This document shows positions 13,373 to 15,627 of a stretch of 15,627 nt of DNA, piece after piece. Position numbers and translations under genes: made by a program. How positions within the stretch are numbered: the first letter of the stretch is position 1; every line of letters starts with the position of its first letter. Below the pieces are notes generated by a model. The model saw only the letters and a list, made by a program, of their open reading frames with translations. It made no database searches and was not told the DNA's origin. The DNA comes from an uncultured Adlercreutzia sp. (GTDB lineage: Bacteria > Actinomycetota > Coriobacteriia > Coriobacteriales > Eggerthellaceae). The DNA lies in assembly GCA_902478715.1 (NCBI GenBank), contig CABSMC010000066.1, positions 1 to 15,627 of the forward strand, written 5' to 3'.

Positions 13373-14464
13373 CTACGCGTCGCCCTCTTCTGAGGGGGAG
13401 ACTGGCGGAAAGTGCTGGTGGTGAAATGCGCGCAGCTCGTGGCGAAGCTGCAGATGGCGGTCGAGAAACGAGACAGGGCGCACAGGAGTTCTGCCTCTTG
13501 TTTTGCGCGAGAGGGCGTCGGCTATCTCGATGAACTCTGAGACGCTATCGATCTGCGAGGACGTAACCGTTACAACATCGAAGCCATCGGCGATGAGGGC
13601 GTCGCGGCGCCGGGAATCACGCGCCTGCTGATGTCGCCCGCCATGAAAGGCAAGGCCGTCGTACTCCGCCGCAACGCGGGCCTGCGGCCACAGAAGGTCG
13701 CATACCACCCGATCGCCCCGTGCGATGCGCGCCGCCTCCTCCGAAAGCGCAACCGGCTCGTTGGCGAGTGCCGGAGGCAGGCCCAAACCGCCCCACCGCA
13801 TGGGCGTCATAAGCAACGCATCCATTTCCGTCTCCTTGGCAGAAGCAGATTTCGCGCAGACGAACTGAACAGCGATGCGCGCTTTCCGCAGGCCTTTCAT
13901 GCGCTCGACGCGGTTAACGAACGCGGAGAGTCGGGCCGGCGTTGTAAGCTGCGCCCGCACGAGCGCGCCCGAACGATTCGCCTCAAGGGGATAGCATCCG
14001 CAAAACTCATATCCCAAAGCAATGAGCTCGCCCATAGGGAGGGTTTCGGCCAGTTGGACAAATACAAGTTCAGGAGAGCATACGGCCACGCCGGGAGCGA
14101 TTTCGAGAAAGGCCCCACGCGGCAGCGGCGCAGCAAGCTGATGGAAGCAAACACGCTTCGTGGAATGACGCCCGATTTTGGGCCGCGCGAGAACGTGAAG
14201 AGGGCGCTCGACCGTGGCGTTGCCCCATAGCTCTTCGAGCATTCGCTTCAGGCTGGGCCTTTTCGCACTCTCGATGGCCGCACGAACAGCAGCCTCGGTA
14301 TCTGCGGCACGGGCAAGCGAGCTGAAGCTTTTCAAATGGGAGGAAGGAAGGTGCCCCACATCACGCGAGCGCAGATCGTGGAAGGCACGCAAAGCCAGAG
14401 GATGATTGCACGACCACATCCTGAGAAAATCCAAAGCTGTTGTATGACTGAAGATCACTTCCAT
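13373..14464 (-). CDS. Orphan DUF559/Vsr-like endonuclease domain protein with AbiEi-like middle region
   Basis: This is a predicted 363-residue nuclease of unknown role. The C-terminal part (~210-310) has a PD-(D/E)XK/DUF559-like pattern: Glu in KETEMD (~211-213), Asp256 in VVCDLLW, Glu267-Tyr-Asp269 in AAEYDGLAFHGG, then RDSRRRDALIADGFDVV. The middle region (~90-160, ending SPELVFVQLAETLP) resembles the AbiEi-like antitoxin portion often joined to DUF559 in actinobacteria. The N-terminus (MEVIFSHTTALDFLR) looks like the natural start. The frame extends to another ATG at 14530, adding 22 residues; neither start has a ribosome site. No partner gene (AbiEii-like toxin, methylase) is adjacent. 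Flanked by two inverted-repeat elements, it is probably accessory DNA. The family is inferred by eye. Confidence 0.75.
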   Translation of the reverse strand: MEVIFSHTTALDFLRMWSCNHPLALRAFHDLRSRDVGHLPSSHLKSFSSLARAADTEAAVRAAIESAKRPSLKRMLEELWGNATVERPLHVLARPKIGRHSTKRVCFHQLAAPLPRGAFLEIAPGVAVCSPELVFVQLAETLPMGELIALGYEFCGCYPLEANRSGALVRAQLTTPARLSAFVNRVERMKGLRKARIAVQFVCAKSASAKETEMDALLMTPMRWGGLGLPPALANEPVALSEEAARIARGDRVVCDLLWPQARVAAEYDGLAFHGGRHQQARDSRRRDALIADGFDVVTVTSSQIDSVSEFIEIADALSRKTRGRTPVRPVSFLDRHLQLRHELRAFHHQHFPPVSPSEEGDA

Positions 14465-14703
14465 GCGCTGCAAGATAACAGGCTTTAGCTGTCGCGAGGC
14501 GCACATGCGGTAAATCTGCCGAACCGACATTCATGAGCAGAACAGTTACTTTTATCGCAACCGCGCCTTTGCACGTTGAGAGAAGGCCTGAACTGCTTGG
14601 CAGAAGTAGCTCGCACGAACCGTCCTCGCTCACGGGAAAACGAAGCGCAACGACCGTCCTGAGAACATTGGCGGTTCACGCAGATTGATTGCCGACAGGT
14701 TCA
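14465..14703. other. Upstream region of the nuclease gene; no gene recognised
   Basis: About 240 bp between the preferred nuclease start and repeat copy B. On the minus strand GATAAA near 14553-14558 could be a -10 with a poor -35 (TCAACG) 17 bp upstream, giving a short leader without a ribosome site. I see no coding sequence or RNA gene. Confidence 0.3.
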
Positions 14704-14907
14704 GTCAACGAAGATGCCCTTTTCTGCATGAGATCTCGAGTTATAAGCGTCATCTCTTTCCAAGAAAGACCACAGCTAGAAAGGACTTTTGGAAAACACC
14801 AGTTCAGAGAAGCGCGCAGAACCGCGGTGCTTTTGCGCCGGCCCCTCAGCAACTCCTGAGACGCTTATAACTCGAGATCTCATGCAGAAACCGAGGGGTT
14901 CGTTGAC
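14704..14907. repeat. ~204-bp inverted-repeat (MITE-like) element, copy B
   Basis: 48-bp arms at 14704-14751 and 14860-14907 match at about 41 of 48 positions, including 28 consecutive inner bases (CTGCATGAGATCTC then GAGTTATAAGCGTC). The mismatches cluster in a block ~10-17 bases from the ends. The interior stretch 14779-14806 resembles 13138-13167 of copy A in the same orientation, so the two elements are direct repeats of each other. There is no ORF of note inside, and no clear target-site duplication. Both ends share GTCAACGA. Confidence 0.88.
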
Positions 14908-15024
14908 CGAGCGGCCATCAGTCGTTCGGATCATCGCGATAGGCGGCGCGGGCGAGATACGCGCAAAAGACCGATGACTGCCCGAGACCCAGTAGGCACA
15001 ATGCCGCCGCACGGGCCCGCGCAG

Positions 15025-15054
15025 AAAAAATGGAGCCCCATAGCGGGGCTCCAT
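15025..15054 (-). terminator. Intrinsic terminator downstream of asd
   Basis: On the minus strand ATGGAGCCCC and GGGGCTCCAT form a perfect 10-bp stem (15030-15054) with a 5-nt loop, followed by six Us (15025-15030). This is a textbook Rho-independent terminator. It lies ~190 bp after the asd stop, leaving an unusually long 3' region. Confidence 0.9.
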
Positions 15055-15123
15055 TGGGGGATCCTTCTACTTACTTCGCCCGATCGGGATGGCATCAAGA
15101 CCAGCCACTCGAAATAGCGCCAG

Positions 15124-15216
15124 GGCGGTTCTGCCGAGACGGCACCATCGCTGCAACCGAGGGCGCCAAGGCAGCCTGTGCGGCATGCTGCCAGAGCGAA
15201 CGGCCCGAGAACCGCC
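15124..15216 (-). other. Structured segment in the asd 3' region
   Basis: GGCGGTTCT (15124-15132) and AGAACCGCC (15208-15216) form a 9-bp closing stem. Inside are a GCCG/CGGC hairpin and a GGCAGC/GCTGCC hairpin. It fills the 15055-15244 spacer between the asd stop and the terminator, which holds no convincing gene. It could be part of a structured 3' UTR or a small RNA processed from it; chance pairing in GC-rich DNA is also possible. Confidence 0.35.
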
Positions 15217-15244
15217 TCACGAAACTGGAAACGAGAGCAGCGCT

Positions 15245-15627
15245 CTACGGCAAAAGCAGCTGGGCGATTTGCACGGCGTTCAGGGCCGCTCCCTTGCGGA
15301 TCTGGTCGGCCACATCCCAGAAGGCGATGCCGTGGGGCACGGTCGGATCCTTGCGCAAACGTCCGACGAAGGTGCCGTCGGTGCCAGCAAGCAGACCAGG
15401 CATCGGGTACACCTTGTTCGCGGTGTCATCCATCACCTCCACGCCGGGGGCCGCCTCGAGCGCCGCGCGGGCCGCCTCCACGGTCACCTCATCGGCGAAC
15501 TCCACGTTGATGGCCTCGCCATGACAGCGCAGCACCGGTACGCGCACGCAGGTGGCTGCCACCTCGATATTCGGGTCGCCCATGATCTTCTTGGTCTCGA
15601 CGACCATCTTCCACTCCTCTTTGGTAG
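15245..15627 (-). CDS. asd: Aspartate-semialdehyde dehydrogenase, C-terminal part (runs off right edge)
   Basis: The enzyme reduces aspartyl phosphate to aspartate semialdehyde with NADPH, the branch point to lysine/diaminopimelate, threonine and methionine. The last ~127 residues are present, from TKEEWKMVVETKKIMGDP to QLLLP. The family motif ATCVRVPVLRCHGEAINVEF contains the substrate-binding Arg and catalytic His (RCH) of the C-terminal domain. PGLLAGTDGTFVGRLRKDP, GIAFWDVADQIRKGAALNAVQIA follows as in Gram-positive enzymes. The active-site Cys lies beyond the window. No internal break is seen. The terminator at 15025-15054 probably ends its transcript. Confidence 0.95.
   Translation of the reverse strand, partial: TKEEWKMVVETKKIMGDPNIEVAATCVRVPVLRCHGEAINVEFADEVTVEAARAALEAAPGVEVMDDTANKVYPMPGLLAGTDGTFVGRLRKDPTVPHGIAFWDVADQIRKGAALNAVQIAQLLLP

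Noticed and set aside
13065..14907. CRISPR array
   Set aside because: There are only two ~200-bp units 1.6 kb apart with internal inverted repeats; there is no short regularly spaced repeat and no cas gene.
14785..14980. Small open frames within and beside repeat copy B
   Set aside because: They derive from the repeat arms (the same LITRDL-type translation occurs in copy A), have no ribosome site and no family resemblance.
15085..15207. About 40-codon minus-strand frame between asd and its terminator
   Set aside because: No ribosome site, arginine/tryptophan-rich translation and overlap with the predicted hairpins; it looks like non-coding sequence.

Overview
The window is a GC-rich bacterial chromosome segment with chromosomal housekeeping genes. 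The base composition, the str-operon arrangement (rpsL-rpsG-fusA with a TTG-started rpsL), the leaderless-looking promoters and the gene content suggest an actinobacterium. My best guess is class Coriobacteriia, family Eggerthellaceae (Eggerthella, Gordonibacter, Adlercreutzia or Slackia-like). This placement is inferred from general familiarity, not from a search.

Layout. 1-2535: the str operon on the minus strand, with a very good sigma-70-type promoter, a hairpin at the extreme 5' end of the transcript, then rpsL, rpsG and fusA (fusA runs off the left edge). 2630-5047: a minus-strand M20 metallopeptidase (PepT-like) and a family II Mn-dependent pyrophosphatase (ppaC), with two intergenic repeat structures. 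5190-6800: a plus-strand single-chain iron-sulfur L-serine dehydratase ending in a likely cluster-ligand Cys, followed by a strong hairpin terminator shared with the convergent pcrA/uvrD helicase (6876-9290, minus). 9492-9863: a small single-pass membrane protein of unknown role. 9942-10620: a RelB/DinJ-like antitoxin and RelE-superfamily toxin pair with a palindromic operator candidate. 10657-11016: a YccF-type membrane protein (minus). 11189-13024: a TatD-family metal-dependent hydrolase and the TlyA rRNA 2'-O-methyltransferase (plus), each with a -10 element so close to the ATG that the mRNA is probably leaderless. 13065-14907: an accessory segment in which a lone DUF559/AbiEi-like nuclease gene is bracketed by two same-orientation copies of a ~200-bp element with 48-bp terminal inverted repeats. 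15025-15627: the 3' end of aspartate-semialdehyde dehydrogenase (asd, minus), a structured 3' region and a textbook intrinsic terminator.

The housekeeping genes are mostly independent transcription units; only the str operon and the toxin-antitoxin pair are clear operons. The part most likely to be new is the nuclease plus flanking inverted-repeat elements at 13065-14907. An orphan ribosome-binding site after tlyA suggests that a downstream gene was lost or displaced there.
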